In this document: one piece after another, positions 31,126 through 40,034 of the stretch
Layout: every line of letters starts with the position of its first letter
How positions within the stretch are numbered: position 1 is the first letter of the stretch
Origin: Bacteroides sp.
Lineage (GTDB): Bacteria; Bacteroidota; Bacteroidia; Bacteroidales; Bacteroidaceae
NCBI GenBank assembly: GCA_017471925.1
Contig: JAFURM010000026.1
Span: 1-64,000, forward strand
Direction of reading: 5' to 3'
Length of the DNA: 64,000 nt
Program-made: the position numbers and the translations under genes
The notes under the pieces: generated by a model
The model's input: the letters and a program-made list of their open reading frames with translations, nothing else
The model's database searches: none
Told to the model about the DNA's origin: nothing

Positions 31126-33330
31126 ATGAGAAAGAAATTTATATACGCTTTGATGGCTCTTCTGACTTGCTCCTTCCACAGCTGTAAGGACGACGAAGTT
31201 GCTGCAAACGAAGACGGCACCGTTCCCGAGAGAGAATTCATGACCATGTTCCGCAAGGATCATAATACGGGTAAGGGTGACGACGAGCCTTATGCATCTC
31301 AGGTAGAAAACCTGAATGACATCCACCTCCGCTGGTATGGCGTGAACGGCTGCGCCGGCTATCAGATACGCATGGCTCTGCAACCCAACGTGGCTAACGG
31401 TGCCGAAGGTTGGGAAACTCCCGGCAATCTGCTGGTGGACACTATCGTAGGTCCCGAAGTGCTGGAACTCACTTTCAAGGATTTGGAATACAGTACGAGC
31501 TACCGCTTTGCCATCCGCACCCTTTCCACCAAGGGTGAAGGCTTCCACTCCAAGTGGTACGGCTATGGCGACGGTCGTCACTGGGCCGACTGGTTCGGTC
31601 TGGACACCGACCTCCGCTACAACACGCCCGACGTGGTGGTTATCAGTGACATCACCAAGAATTCTTTCCGCCTGAACCTCGACCTGATTTATGCCAACTC
31701 AGGTGACCCCGGTGACTATATGGAGCACTTTGAAGTGGACGATGCCGGCAACTTTGTGGTACACACCATTCAGGTAGCCGTTTCTCCCACAAACCCCGAT
31801 GGCAAAGTACCCGACAAGTGGAAGAACTACACAGTTACTGAAGAAGACAAGGCCAAGGGCTACATTGACATTGACGGTCTGGACATGAACACCGTGTATG
31901 TGGTGAACGCCAAGAACAACAACGTGAAGATTCCTGTGGATGCCATCTACAACACCTGCACGGTGCGTACAGACGGTATTCCGGGTGATCCTATCTTCGT
32001 AAAGCATATAGTAGACCCCAATGACTCTATCCCCGGTGCTGTGGAATATGATGCCATGCGTCTGGATACTGTCCTGAGCAACTATACAGCGAACAACGAA
32101 CTGGTGGAAGGTACCATCTTCGAACTGGAAGGCGGCAAAGCCTACTACTTCTCTAACATCACCAACCCCACACTCTGCAAGGGCTTCGTGTTCCGCACAC
32201 GCCAGTCCGACCTGGAGGCCGGAAAGGGCAATGCCAAGATTTACTTGGGCGGCCTCTCGCTCAACCCCGATGGAACGGCAGCTTCCTGTAACTTCATGTT
32301 CGGACGTCAGCCGCAGGCTGGTGAAGCCGATGCCCCCATCAGCGTGAAGTCCATTGTCTTCGAAGACATTGACTTTGACTGTCCGTTGGCCACCAACTTC
32401 GGTGACACCAAGGCTACGGGTAACTACTTCGCCAACATGTACTCCAACGGTATGGCCGTATCATTCAGCTCATTCGAAGTACGTCGTTGTACCTTCCAGC
32501 GCATGGTACGTGGTTTCATCCGCGTGCAAGGCTCCAAGCGTAAGGTATTCGAGAAGATCATCATAGAAGACTGTCTGTTCTACAACTGCGGTTACTATGA
32601 CAACAACGGTCGTGGTTATGCCTGGATTGCCGGTGACGGTAAAGACCCGAAGTCCAACGTGTTCCGTGACATTACGTTCCGCAACAACACGTTCTTCGAC
32701 AGCCCGCGTACTTGCCTCTTCTCTGACAACAACAAGACCTTGGCTTGGCCGCCCAGTGTGAAATACAACATTACTCTGGAGAACAACACGTTCATCAACT
32801 TCAGCGCACGCTCTCCCGGCCGTTTCCTCGTAGACATGCGCTACTTGCCGGGCGGTAGCTCCATCACCATCAAGAAGAACCTCTTCATCCAGACTTGCCA
32901 GGCCGGCGACACGCGCAACATGTACTTCGGCGGTATGGATGTCCGCGAACTGATGGGTACAGGTCCTCGTGAAATCACGTTTGACATTGCCGACAACTAC
33001 TCATCCAGCAGCGACGAGAGCAAACAGTTCGATGACAAGATCTTCACCTCAGGTGCATTCAGTGCCAAGAAGAACAGTGCCGGTGCATTCCTGGACTACA
33101 CTCCGGGCGTAATCAACGGTGCCGAGAATTTGGTAGTCAGCGTAGGCGAAACTCCCATCTCTCCGACAGAGCTGATGGTAGACCCCAATCCACCTTACAA
33201 GGAGGGTGATCCCAACATGCACGAAACGACTACCGAAAGAGTGCTGAACGGACTGAAGTACAACAAGACCGACAAGGTGCTGAACCACGAAATCTATACG
33301 AAAGGTATCGGTGACCCGCGTTGGCGTTAA
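31126..33330 (+). CDS. Surface lipoprotein with Fn3-like and DUF4957/DUF5123-type beta-helix regions
   Basis: A 734-residue lipoprotein (lipobox SFHSC, Cys20). Residues about 45-290 look like tandem fibronectin-III-type modules (for example I-H-L-R-W-Y-G-V-N-G-C-A-G-Y-Q-I-R-M). From about 330 to 690 the pattern of short strands with N-N-T-F and asparagine turns (I-T-F-R-N-N-T-F-F-D-S, I-T-L-E-N-N-T-F-I-N-F) is that of a right-handed beta-helix, as in DUF4957/DUF5123 proteins. These occur as third genes of susCD operons and are presumed surface glycan-binding proteins or inactive lyase-like folds; I see no catalytic signature. It is the last gene of PUL 2 and is followed by a strong terminator. 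Confidence 0.75.
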   Translation: MRKKFIYALMALLTCSFHSCKDDEVAANEDGTVPEREFMTMFRKDHNTGKGDDEPYASQVENLNDIHLRWYGVNGCAGYQIRMALQPNVANGAEGWETPGNLLVDTIVGPEVLELTFKDLEYSTSYRFAIRTLSTKGEGFHSKWYGYGDGRHWADWFGLDTDLRYNTPDVVVISDITKNSFRLNLDLIYANSGDPGDYMEHFEVDDAGNFVVHTIQVAVSPTNPDGKVPDKWKNYTVTEEDKAKGYIDIDGLDMNTVYVVNAKNNNVKIPVDAIYNTCTVRTDGIPGDPIFVKHIVDPNDSIPGAVEYDAMRLDTVLSNYTANNELVEGTIFELEGGKAYYFSNITNPTLCKGFVFRTRQSDLEAGKGNAKIYLGGLSLNPDGTAASCNFMFGRQPQAGEADAPISVKSIVFEDIDFDCPLATNFGDTKATGNYFANMYSNGMAVSFSSFEVRRCTFQRMVRGFIRVQGSKRKVFEKIIIEDCLFYNCGYYDNNGRGYAWIAGDGKDPKSNVFRDITFRNNTFFDSPRTCLFSDNNKTLAWPPSVKYNITLENNTFINFSARSPGRFLVDMRYLPGGSSITIKKNLFIQTCQAGDTRNMYFGGMDVRELMGTGPREITFDIADNYSSSSDESKQFDDKIFTSGAFSAKKNSAGAFLDYTPGVINGAENLVVSVGETPISPTELMVDPNPPYKEGDPNMHETTTERVLNGLKYNKTDKVLNHEIYTKGIGDPRWR

Positions 33331-33422
33331 AATCGAACCCCTAACACAACATAGGCGTTTAGTTCAATAAAACAATATAGTGTCTGATACTGTCGTGAGA
33401 CATTGTTAGACATTCTTTGCAG

Positions 33423-33457
33423 GGAGGGTGCGTCCGAAAGGCGCACCCTCCTATTTT
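33423..33457 (+). terminator. Rho-independent terminator of PUL 2
   Basis: A perfect 10-bp stem, GGAGGGTGCG (33423-33432) with CGCACCCTCC (33442-33451), nine-base loop, then TATTTTC. It lies 93 bp after the last gene of the operon. Confidence 0.8.
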
Positions 33458-33527
33458 CATATACAGACACCACAGGATATATCTGTTAATAAAGCGAAAA
33501 GGACAGAAGGAAACGATAAAAAACTCT

Positions 33528-33535
33528 TATCTTTG
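33528..33535 (+). promoter_or_regulatory. -7 promoter element of the beta-propeller gene
   Basis: TATCTTTG, 35 bp before the start codon. Confidence 0.55.
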
Positions 33536-33570
33536 ACGCAACAAAAATCATCACCAATCATCTGCATACC

Positions 33571-35199
33571 ATGAAAAGCCTGTCTATGCCTCATACACTA
33601 TATCGCTGTTTATTTTTATCACTATCGTTGCTTTGCGTATCGCTCCATGCCCAAGTGGACAGCATAATGGTAGGACTGAGGAATGACAGTACCCCTGTGT
33701 GGACTCCTGCCTATTGTTTCGGCAAGCGCGTGCATCAGTTCTCGGCAAGCCCCAGCGGAGACTACCTCGCCCTCTCCTTCTTGCCACCCCCGTCCAAAGG
33801 CGGCTATTACACGGACATGGAGGGAGAAGTGGGCCTCTATCACACCCGTGGCGGAGGACTACTGTGGACGCTAAAGGCTGACCTTGACGGTCTGAAAGCC
33901 ACATGTATGGAAAATGGTATCCTGCTGGCCAACAGTATGGAGGGAACTGTGGCCCTGGCACATAAGGACTATGGCAAAAAGATCTGGGAACAGAAACTCT
34001 ATCCCATCCATATCGATGACTCTCTGCAGATGGTGTTGGGCTATGCTTCGCCAACCAGTACCAAGCTGAAAGCCATTTCGCTGAATTATGGAGCCGTGGC
34101 CTGGGAACAAAAGATGAAGCATGACTACGGATGGAACGAGGTGAAGGAGATTCCCGGTACCAGCCAACGCCTGATTGTGGCCGACGACCTGCACAGACTG
34201 GACCTGCGCACCGGCGAACTGAAGACCATGAAGGCATCGGTGGCCCAAGCCAATGCCAAGAAACTGGCCGGAGATGCGGCAATCATCGCCCTACTGGGGG
34301 TTACCAACGCCATAATAAGTCCCGGTGTAGGCTATTTCTATATGCCTGCTTATACACCACGAGGCGGATATGCCACAGTGCCCGCCTCTCCCATCCACAT
34401 CACCGGACTGACCTCCAACCTGATGTTGAGAGACTCCTTGCTCTACTGGGCCGACCGTGAATACCTGACCTGCATGGACACTGCGCTCAACGTGCGTTGG
34501 AAGGTGGAATTTCCTCAAAGACAGAAGGGGTCTTCGTCACTGATTTTTCAAGACGGAGACAGCCTCTTCATGCTGAACCTGGGCTATGGATGGAAAGGTG
34601 GGCGGAAAAGAAAGACATACGGACGCCCATTCCTGAGTTGCCATGACATGAAAAGCGGCAAACTGAACGGTTATCACCCCCTCTCTCTCCACAGAGAGCA
34701 ACTGCAGGACGTGCTCTTCAGCAAAAGGCTCTACATGCTACAGGAAGAGGCCATGTTGCACAAGGAGTACTTTGAACCTACCGTCAGGATTGCCCCTTGG
34801 GAGAAGAAACGACGAGGCAAGCTGAAAGGATTCCTCTCCCGCCATTACTTCGTGGCCAACAAAGAGCGCAGCATGTTCCGTCCCTTGTCTGAAGATATGG
34901 ACCACTGCCTGGTCTATACGGAGAAGGACAGCATTTACGAAGTGGACAAACAACTGAACATCAAAGCTACCTACACCTGGACCGACATCTACAAGCCCGA
35001 ATTTCCCATCGGCGAGGATTACCTTTGTGTGAGCAATCACCTGAAAGAGTATTACTTCATCCACCACATCGGCATGCCCGTGTTCCGCCTGAAACGAAAG
35101 TTCAGAGACGCAGCCATCGTGGACGGCATCCTGCTGCTCCTGGATGCCGAACAGGAAGACCATCTGATTTTCATCGACCTGAAGAAGTGCGTGGAATAG
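33571..35199 (+). CDS. Secreted PQQ/WD-type beta-propeller-like protein, unknown function
   Basis: A 542-residue exported protein with a signal peptide ending near LHAQ (residue 28); an alternative start five codons later would keep the signal. The mature part has regularly spaced modules with W-x-L/V-K and D-x-x-T-G-type turns (for example L-L-W-T-L-K-A-D-L-D-G, V-A-W-E-Q-K-M-K, L-N-V-R-W-K-V-E-F-P), suggesting a quinoprotein-like beta-propeller that compares stored values. No enzyme motif is visible. Its promoter follows the PUL 2 terminator, so it is independent of that locus. Function is unknown. Confidence 0.6.
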   Translation: MKSLSMPHTLYRCLFLSLSLLCVSLHAQVDSIMVGLRNDSTPVWTPAYCFGKRVHQFSASPSGDYLALSFLPPPSKGGYYTDMEGEVGLYHTRGGGLLWTLKADLDGLKATCMENGILLANSMEGTVALAHKDYGKKIWEQKLYPIHIDDSLQMVLGYASPTSTKLKAISLNYGAVAWEQKMKHDYGWNEVKEIPGTSQRLIVADDLHRLDLRTGELKTMKASVAQANAKKLAGDAAIIALLGVTNAIISPGVGYFYMPAYTPRGGYATVPASPIHITGLTSNLMLRDSLLYWADREYLTCMDTALNVRWKVEFPQRQKGSSSLIFQDGDSLFMLNLGYGWKGGRKRKTYGRPFLSCHDMKSGKLNGYHPLSLHREQLQDVLFSKRLYMLQEEAMLHKEYFEPTVRIAPWEKKRRGKLKGFLSRHYFVANKERSMFRPLSEDMDHCLVYTEKDSIYEVDKQLNIKATYTWTDIYKPEFPIGEDYLCVSNHLKEYYFIHHIGMPVFRLKRKFRDAAIVDGILLLLDAEQEDHLIFIDLKKCVE

Positions 35200-35236
35200 G
35201 TGTAGGGGCGGACAAGGAAAAGATTTCCGCAGTTCC

Positions 35237-35268
35237 TTTGCAGGATATAAAAACATATCTTATATTTG
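35237..35268 (+). promoter_or_regulatory. Full Bacteroides promoter of the DUF4160-DUF2442 pair
   Basis: TTTG (35237-35240), 20-bp spacer, TATATTTG (35261-35268): both boxes match the consensus at the expected distance. The first start codon is 26 bp downstream. Confidence 0.75.
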
Positions 35269-35293
35269 TGCCATAATTGAAAACAAAAGGAAT

Positions 35294-35533
35294 ATGCCAA
35301 CAGTTTTGATGTTGTTCGGATTGAAGTTCAGGATTTACACGGCGGAACACCTGCCGCCGCACTGCCATGTGACCAGCCAGGACGGGCAGGCCAAGTTTGA
35401 AATCAAGGACGAAGTCATCCTGATGGAGAACCACGGATTGAAGCCCAAGGACCTGAGCCTTGCAAAGGCCATCCTGGAAGAAAATCTGGAATTGATTCAA
35501 GAGGAATGGAAAAAGCTGCATGGGGAGTTCTGA
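35294..35533 (+). CDS. DUF4160 protein, predicted partner in a two-gene module
   Basis: A 79-residue DUF4160 protein recognisable by its opening (P-T-V-L-M-L-F-G-L-K-F) and the conserved H-L-P-P-H-C-H-V near residues 19-26. The family is widespread, usually beside a DUF2442 gene, and has been proposed as part of a toxin-antitoxin-like pair; biochemical function is not established. The His/Cys cluster could bind metal. It has its own complete promoter and is followed 33 bp later by the DUF2442 gene. The fold and length are normal for the family. Confidence 0.8.
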   Translation: MPTVLMLFGLKFRIYTAEHLPPHCHVTSQDGQAKFEIKDEVILMENHGLKPKDLSLAKAILEENLELIQEEWKKLHGEF

Positions 35534-35566
35534 ACCCCATGCCCGGCATAAGGAAAGGAGGCTGAC

Positions 35567-35986
35567 ATGAAGATGAACATTCTTAAGCTGTGGTTCAAGG
35601 ACGGACGCATCTATGTGACGAACAACAAGGGCGAGACCCTCTACCAGTCGCTGAAATTCTATCCGCGCCTGCTGGTCGCCACCGACGAGCAGCGGCAGGC
35701 GTATGAGTTCGAGCCCTTCGGCATTCATTGGGAGTGCATCGACGAGGACATGAGCTACGAAAGCTTCTACTACGAAGACACCAAGGAACCGGCACCGGGC
35801 ATACAGGACGCGTTCCTCTCGAACCCGGAACTGAACATCTCGGCCGTGGCACGCCGCATGGGCATCCAGCAAAGCCTGTTGGCCAGCTACATCAAGGGCA
35901 CCAAGACCCCCTCGCCGGAACGCCGCAAGCTGATTCTGGACACCATACACGAAATAGGCAGCTCACTAATGGCTGTCTCGTTCTGA
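35567..35986 (+). CDS. DUF2442 protein with C-terminal helix-turn-helix
   Basis: A 139-residue protein. Residues 1-75 match the DUF2442 pattern (small beta domain with L-W-F-K-D-G-R-I-Y-V and Y-P-R-L-L-V-A-T-D-E-Q-R). Residues about 85-130 form an XRE-like helix-turn-helix (N-I-S-A-V-A-R-R-M-G-I-Q-Q-S-L-L-A-S-Y-I-K-G). With a DNA-binding tail it is the likely regulator or antitoxin of the pair, the DUF4160 protein being the other member. GGAAAGGAG lies upstream of ATG 35567. It ends 13 bp before the M20 hydrolase, which may be read through from the same promoter. Confidence 0.75.
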   Translation: MKMNILKLWFKDGRIYVTNNKGETLYQSLKFYPRLLVATDEQRQAYEFEPFGIHWECIDEDMSYESFYYEDTKEPAPGIQDAFLSNPELNISAVARRMGIQQSLLASYIKGTKTPSPERRKLILDTIHEIGSSLMAVSF

Positions 35987-35999
35987 GAAAAACATCTGT

Positions 36000-37073
36000 A
36001 TGAAAACTGACCTGACATATCTCACTGATGAAGCGACTGCCCTGCTGCAGTCGCTCATCGCCATTCCCTCGGTGAGTCGCGACGAGGAGAAGGCCGCCGA
36101 CTGCCTGCAGCACTACCTGGAACGGAAAGGCATGCAGACGAAACGGCAAGGCAACAACGTGTGGTGTCTCGCTCCCCGGTTCGCCTCCGGAAAGCCGACC
36201 CTGCTGCTGAACTCCCACATAGACACTGTGAAGCCCGTGGCCGGATGGCAACGGCAACCTTTCACTCCCGTACTGGAAGAGAAGGACAAACTCTATGGCC
36301 TGGGCAGCAACGATGCCGGTGCCAGCGTGGTGAGCCTGCTGCAGGTGTTCCTCTGCCTGTGCGAAAGCGAGCAGAGCTACAACCTCGTCTATCTGGCTTC
36401 GTGCGAAGAGGAGGTGTCGGGCAAGGGAGGGATAGAGAGCGTGCTGCCCCTGCTTCCTCCCATAGACTTTGCCATCGTGGGCGAGCCTACGGACATGCAT
36501 CCCGCCATTGCCGAGAAGGGGCTGATGGTGATAGACGTGACGGCCACGGGACGTTCCGGCCATGCCGCACGCAACGAGGGAGAGAATGCCATCTACAAGG
36601 TGCTGGACGACATCGCCTGGTTCCGCGACTACCGCTTTCCCAAGGAATCACCCTTGCTGGGACCGGTGAAGATGAGTGTCACCGTACTCAATGCCGGCAC
36701 GCAGCACAACGTTATCCCTGACCGCTGCACCTTCACCGTGGACATCCGCAGCAACGAGTGCTACACCAATCAGGAGCTGTTTGACGAAATAGCAAGCCAC
36801 ATTCACTGTACGCCCCAGGCCCGTTCTTTCCGCCTCGGCTCTTCCCACGTCTCGCCGGAACATCCGCTCGTAAGGCGTGCCGTAGCCCTGGGGCGCACTC
36901 CCTTCGGCTCTCCCACCCTGAGCGACCAGGCGCTGATGTCCTTCCCCTCCATGAAGATGGGGCCCGGACAGAGCAGCCGCTCGCATACGGCTGATGAGTT
37001 TATCCATATTCACGAAATAGCCGAAGCCATCCGCCTCTACCTGGAGCTATTGGACGGGGCGGAGGTGAAGTAG
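36000..37073 (+). CDS. M20-family metallohydrolase, ArgE-type N-acyl deacylase
   Basis: A 357-residue M20 amidohydrolase. Metal-binding motifs are in order: S-H-I-D-T-V (His72), G-L-G-S-N-D-A-G-A-S (second-metal Asp near 101), C-E-E-E-V-S-G (catalytic Glu pair near 130) and V-G-E-P-T-D (Glu near 160). The dimerisation-domain motif G-R-S-G-H-A-A is near 180 and the last ligand is in R-S-H-T-A-D-E-F. The best match in kind is the ArgE/DapE group. In Bacteroides the arginine pathway uses succinylated intermediates and a deacylase of this type, so N-succinyl- or N-acetyl-citrulline/ornithine deacylation is the likely reaction. No other arg gene is adjacent, so the assignment stays provisional. 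Confidence 0.8.
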   Translation: MKTDLTYLTDEATALLQSLIAIPSVSRDEEKAADCLQHYLERKGMQTKRQGNNVWCLAPRFASGKPTLLLNSHIDTVKPVAGWQRQPFTPVLEEKDKLYGLGSNDAGASVVSLLQVFLCLCESEQSYNLVYLASCEEEVSGKGGIESVLPLLPPIDFAIVGEPTDMHPAIAEKGLMVIDVTATGRSGHAARNEGENAIYKVLDDIAWFRDYRFPKESPLLGPVKMSVTVLNAGTQHNVIPDRCTFTVDIRSNECYTNQELFDEIASHIHCTPQARSFRLGSSHVSPEHPLVRRAVALGRTPFGSPTLSDQALMSFPSMKMGPGQSSRSHTADEFIHIHEIAEAIRLYLELLDGAEVK

Positions 37074-37089
37074 GAAAAAGCAAAATCAA

Positions 37090-37152
37090 TGTATAAATTA
37101 TGTAGAATTTACACCGTTACGCAGAATTTATACAAAATCAAATGTAGAATTT
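37090..37152. repeat. Short inverted and direct repeats in a convergent spacer
   Basis: TGTATAAATT (37090-37099) is the inverse of AATTTATACA (37125-37134). The motif G(T/C)AGAATTT recurs at 37102, 37121 and 37144. It lies between the convergent M20 and GT2 genes and could act as a bidirectional terminator, though without a GC stem. Confidence 0.4.
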
Positions 37153-37199
37153 GAGTGCTATCCATCGTTGGAAAGGTGAAGGTTTCCACTGTTCAAGCC

Positions 37200-38105
37200 C
37201 TATAAGGACGGATATTTGCCCAAGCGTTCCTTTACGCCGTCACGATAGGCCTGCCACAGGCGGGGAATGTCGGAGAAGCGGTAGGCTTTGCTGAAGGGGG
37301 CGGTGAAGAGGGCCGTAAGCAGATAGCCGGAGACTCCGATGAAGCTGCGCAGGTGGCGCACGGCCCAGTTGCGCCCATAATGATGGTTCAGGTAGGCCGA
37401 ATTGCGGATGTGATAGAAGCGTTTCCATTTCTTCTTCCTGTTGCGCTCGGCCCAGGTGTCGTTGCTGAAGAACTTCTGCTTGTCCATCAGGGCCTGGGGC
37501 ACATAGAGAATCTTGTAGCCGGCCAGGACGGCACGCAGGCAGTAATCGGTGTCGTCGCAGAAGATGAAGAGTTCCTTGTTGGGCAGTCCTATCTGTGCCA
37601 CAGCCTCGCGCCTGATGCAGAGGCCCTCAAAGGCAGTGCCGGCCACCTCGGTGGGAGCCGTAATCTCCTCGCCTGCCAACTTGCCGCGATACATGGAGGC
37701 CAAGGGATTGGTGAGGTTGTAGTTCCTGAAGTCAGAGGTGAAGATTTCGCCTTCCAACAGGCGGCGGGGGGCCAATATGCCCACGTGAGGATAGTCGGCA
37801 TGGCGCATCATCTGCTCCAGACAGTCGGCACGGGGAAAGACATCATCGTCCATGCACCAGGTCCAGTCGGGCTGCAGACGGGCCGCTTCGCGGATGCCGG
37901 TGCAGAAGCCGCCCGAACCTCCCACGTTCTCCTGATGGATAACGGTGAGTCCCTCTTCGGCATCTAACCATTCGGCCGTGCCGTCGGTGCTGCCGTTGTT
38001 CACTACGATGATGCCAGACAGGGGCTTGTTCCTGCGCAGGCAGGCGATGTTGCGTTTCAATAACTCCAGGCGGTTGTATGTCACGACTACAGCGATAATC
38101 TTCAT
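37200..38105 (-). CDS. GT2 glycosyltransferase, probable galactofuranosyltransferase
   Basis: A 301-residue GT2 enzyme. The nucleotide-sugar motif V-V-T-Y-N-R opens the protein, followed by V-V-N-N-G-S-T-D-G-T and the metal-binding C-M-D-D-D-V. The glycine-rich N-V-G-G-S-G-G-F (residues about 64-71) is typical of the branch with GlfT1-like galactofuranosyl and rhamnosyl transferases. Its operon contains the UDP-galactopyranose mutase gene that makes UDP-Galf, which supports that donor. I took the ATG at 38103-38105; an upstream TTG in frame would add five residues. It is the last gene of a four-gene operon building a surface glycan. Confidence 0.8.
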   Translation of the reverse strand: MKIIAVVVTYNRLELLKRNIACLRRNKPLSGIIVVNNGSTDGTAEWLDAEEGLTVIHQENVGGSGGFCTGIREAARLQPDWTWCMDDDVFPRADCLEQMMRHADYPHVGILAPRRLLEGEIFTSDFRNYNLTNPLASMYRGKLAGEEITAPTEVAGTAFEGLCIRREAVAQIGLPNKELFIFCDDTDYCLRAVLAGYKILYVPQALMDKQKFFSNDTWAERNRKKKWKRFYHIRNSAYLNHHYGRNWAVRHLRSFIGVSGYLLTALFTAPFSKAYRFSDIPRLWQAYRDGVKERLGKYPSL

Positions 38106-38138
38106 AGGGACTTTCTTCAATGGATTAGGGGGAATGAA

Positions 38139-38885
38139 TCAATATTTACCGTCTATCAGGCCCGGTTGCACGCGGCGATAGGCGGCCATCAGGCGACAGC
38201 ACTCCTCGGCATCGAAGCCTCGCAGACGGGCATATTCCTCGGCAATGAGGGCGTGCATGCGGGGGGTGGCGGGCAGGCGTTCCAGGTTCTTGCAGCCGGC
38301 CTTGAGGCCGATGCGCCCCACGTGCATGCGGTTGAGGTCTACAATCTCTATACGGACGGTGCCGTCCTCGTCACGCCCGAAGAGGATATTGCCGCGACCG
38401 TAATCCTTGTGGGCATAGCCGTGCTCGTGCAGGGTGGCCGTGACGCGGCCTATGGCACGCATCACCTCGTCTTCGTAGGGGAACTTGCGCTCGAAAAGCT
38501 CGCTGTAGACGTGGGGACAGCGGGATTCCTCGCTGATGTAGTAGCTCCGGTCGAAGAGAAGGCCGCTACGCACGTTGACGTAACCCACGGGAGCCGGCGT
38601 GCCTACGCCTATACTGAGGTAGATGACGGCATTGTCATAGGAACGCTTGGCCTTGCTGGGACGGAAGATGCCGTAGACAAAACGATTGATGAGATGGGGG
38701 GCATGGAAGGACTTCACGACATAGCGCTTGCCCTCGTGCTCCATGACCCGCAGCTCGTTGCGTCCCTGATAGATGACGCTCCCCTCGCCCCGCTCAAAGC
38801 GGTCGGGCACGGAGGCCACGAAGGGTCTCAGCGCTTCAAAGGAGGGATTGACGACGAGGGTCATGGGATGGAATATCTGTTTCAT
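38139..38885 (-). CDS. WaaP/Kdo-kinase-like lipopolysaccharide kinase
   Basis: A 248-residue protein-kinase-fold enzyme of the LPS kinase (Kdo/WaaP) family. The Lys motif is Y-V-V-K-S-F (about residue 57). The catalytic loop is H-G-Y-A-H-K-D-Y-G-R-G-N-I-L-F, with Asp in the HxDxxxxN pattern, and the metal-binding Asp is in I-V-D-L-N-R-M. Members phosphorylate Kdo or heptose in the lipid A core at the cytoplasmic face. Here it lies between glf and a GT2 gene with gaps of 26 and 33 bp, so it probably modifies the core or a Galf-containing glycan made by the same operon. Confidence 0.85.
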   Translation of the reverse strand: MKQIFHPMTLVVNPSFEALRPFVASVPDRFERGEGSVIYQGRNELRVMEHEGKRYVVKSFHAPHLINRFVYGIFRPSKAKRSYDNAVIYLSIGVGTPAPVGYVNVRSGLLFDRSYYISEESRCPHVYSELFERKFPYEDEVMRAIGRVTATLHEHGYAHKDYGRGNILFGRDEDGTVRIEIVDLNRMHVGRIGLKAGCKNLERLPATPRMHALIAEEYARLRGFDAEECCRLMAAYRRVQPGLIDGKY

Positions 38886-38911
38886 AACTCGGTGATTCTG
38901 GATGAGGTTGT

Positions 38912-40027
38912 TCAGGATGGGGAGAGTTCTTTCCCGGCCAGTTCCAGGGCAGCGGCCACCGTGTCGTCCATGTCGGCATAGGTATACAGGGCCAAGCGTC
39001 CGCCAAGAAGCAGGCGGGGCGAGGCGGCGGCCAGCTCACGATAGCGGGCAAAGAGGGCCGAATTGGCGGCATCGTTCACGGGATAGTAAGGCTCCTTACC
39101 GGGAGCGAAACTGTCGGGATATTCACGGGTGATGACGGTGGTGGGTTGCTGGCCGAAGTCGAAGTGTTTGTGCTCGATGATGCGGGTGTAGGGCACTTCG
39201 CGGGCGGTGTAGTTCACCACGGCATTGCCCTGGAAGTCGGGGCGGGGAAGGTGTTCGTGCTCGAAGCGCAGGCTGCGATACTCTAAGCGGCCCAGGCTGT
39301 AGCCGAAGAGGGCATCTATCTGTCCGGTGAAGAGCACCTTGTCGGCCAGGGCATCCAGTTCCTCACGATGCAGCAGATAGTCGGTCTCCGTACGCACATC
39401 GGCTCCCGCCAACAGGGCCTGTATCAGCGGATTGTATCCACCGTGGGGAATGCCCTGATAGGGGTCGTTGAAGTAGTTGTTGTCGAAGGTGAAGCGCAGG
39501 GGCACACGCCTGATGATGAAGGCCGGCAGTTCCTTGGCCGGGCGTCCCCACTGCTTTTCGGTATATCCCTTGATGAGTGTGCGGTAGATATCCTCGCCAC
39601 ACAGTTTCAGGGCCTGTTCCTCCAGGTTGGCAGGCTGTTCAATGTGGGCATAGGCACTGCGCTGCTCCTCTATCTTGGCACGGGCCTCGTCGGGGGTCTT
39701 CACGCCCCACAGCTGGTAGAAGGTATTCATGTTGAAGGGCAGGTTGTAGAGCCGGCCTTCATAGTTGGCAATGGGGGAGTTGGTGTAGCGGTTGAACTCC
39801 ACAAAGCGGTTCACGTAGTTCCACACCTGCTTGTTGTCGGTATGGAAAATGTGTGCGCCATACTTGTGTACCTGTATGCCTTCCACAGCTTCGCAATAGA
39901 TGTTTCCGCCCACGTGGCTTCGTTTGTCTACCACCAACACGCGCCGTCCGGCATCCAGTGCCTCACGTGCAAACACAGCGCCAAAGAGACCTGCGCCTAC
40001 TATCAGATAGTCATATTGTTTCTTCAT
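38912..40027 (-). CDS. glf: UDP-galactopyranose mutase
   Basis: A 371-residue flavoenzyme that converts UDP-Galp to UDP-Galf, the donor for galactofuranose in surface glycans. The N-terminal FAD motif is LIVGAGLFGAVFAREA (8-23), followed by H-V-G-G-N-I-Y and the family segment H-K-Y-G-A-H-I-F-H-T-D. Later F-T-G-Q-I-D-A-L-F and Y-P-V-N-D are also characteristic. It lies 7 bp after the upstream GT2 gene, and the operon contains a probable galactofuranosyltransferase at its end. Confidence 0.95.
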   Translation of the reverse strand: MKKQYDYLIVGAGLFGAVFAREALDAGRRVLVVDKRSHVGGNIYCEAVEGIQVHKYGAHIFHTDNKQVWNYVNRFVEFNRYTNSPIANYEGRLYNLPFNMNTFYQLWGVKTPDEARAKIEEQRSAYAHIEQPANLEEQALKLCGEDIYRTLIKGYTEKQWGRPAKELPAFIIRRVPLRFTFDNNYFNDPYQGIPHGGYNPLIQALLAGADVRTETDYLLHREELDALADKVLFTGQIDALFGYSLGRLEYRSLRFEHEHLPRPDFQGNAVVNYTAREVPYTRIIEHKHFDFGQQPTTVITREYPDSFAPGKEPYYPVNDAANSALFARYRELAAASPRLLLGGRLALYTYADMDDTVAAALELAGKELSPS

Positions 40028-40034
40028 ATGGCCC

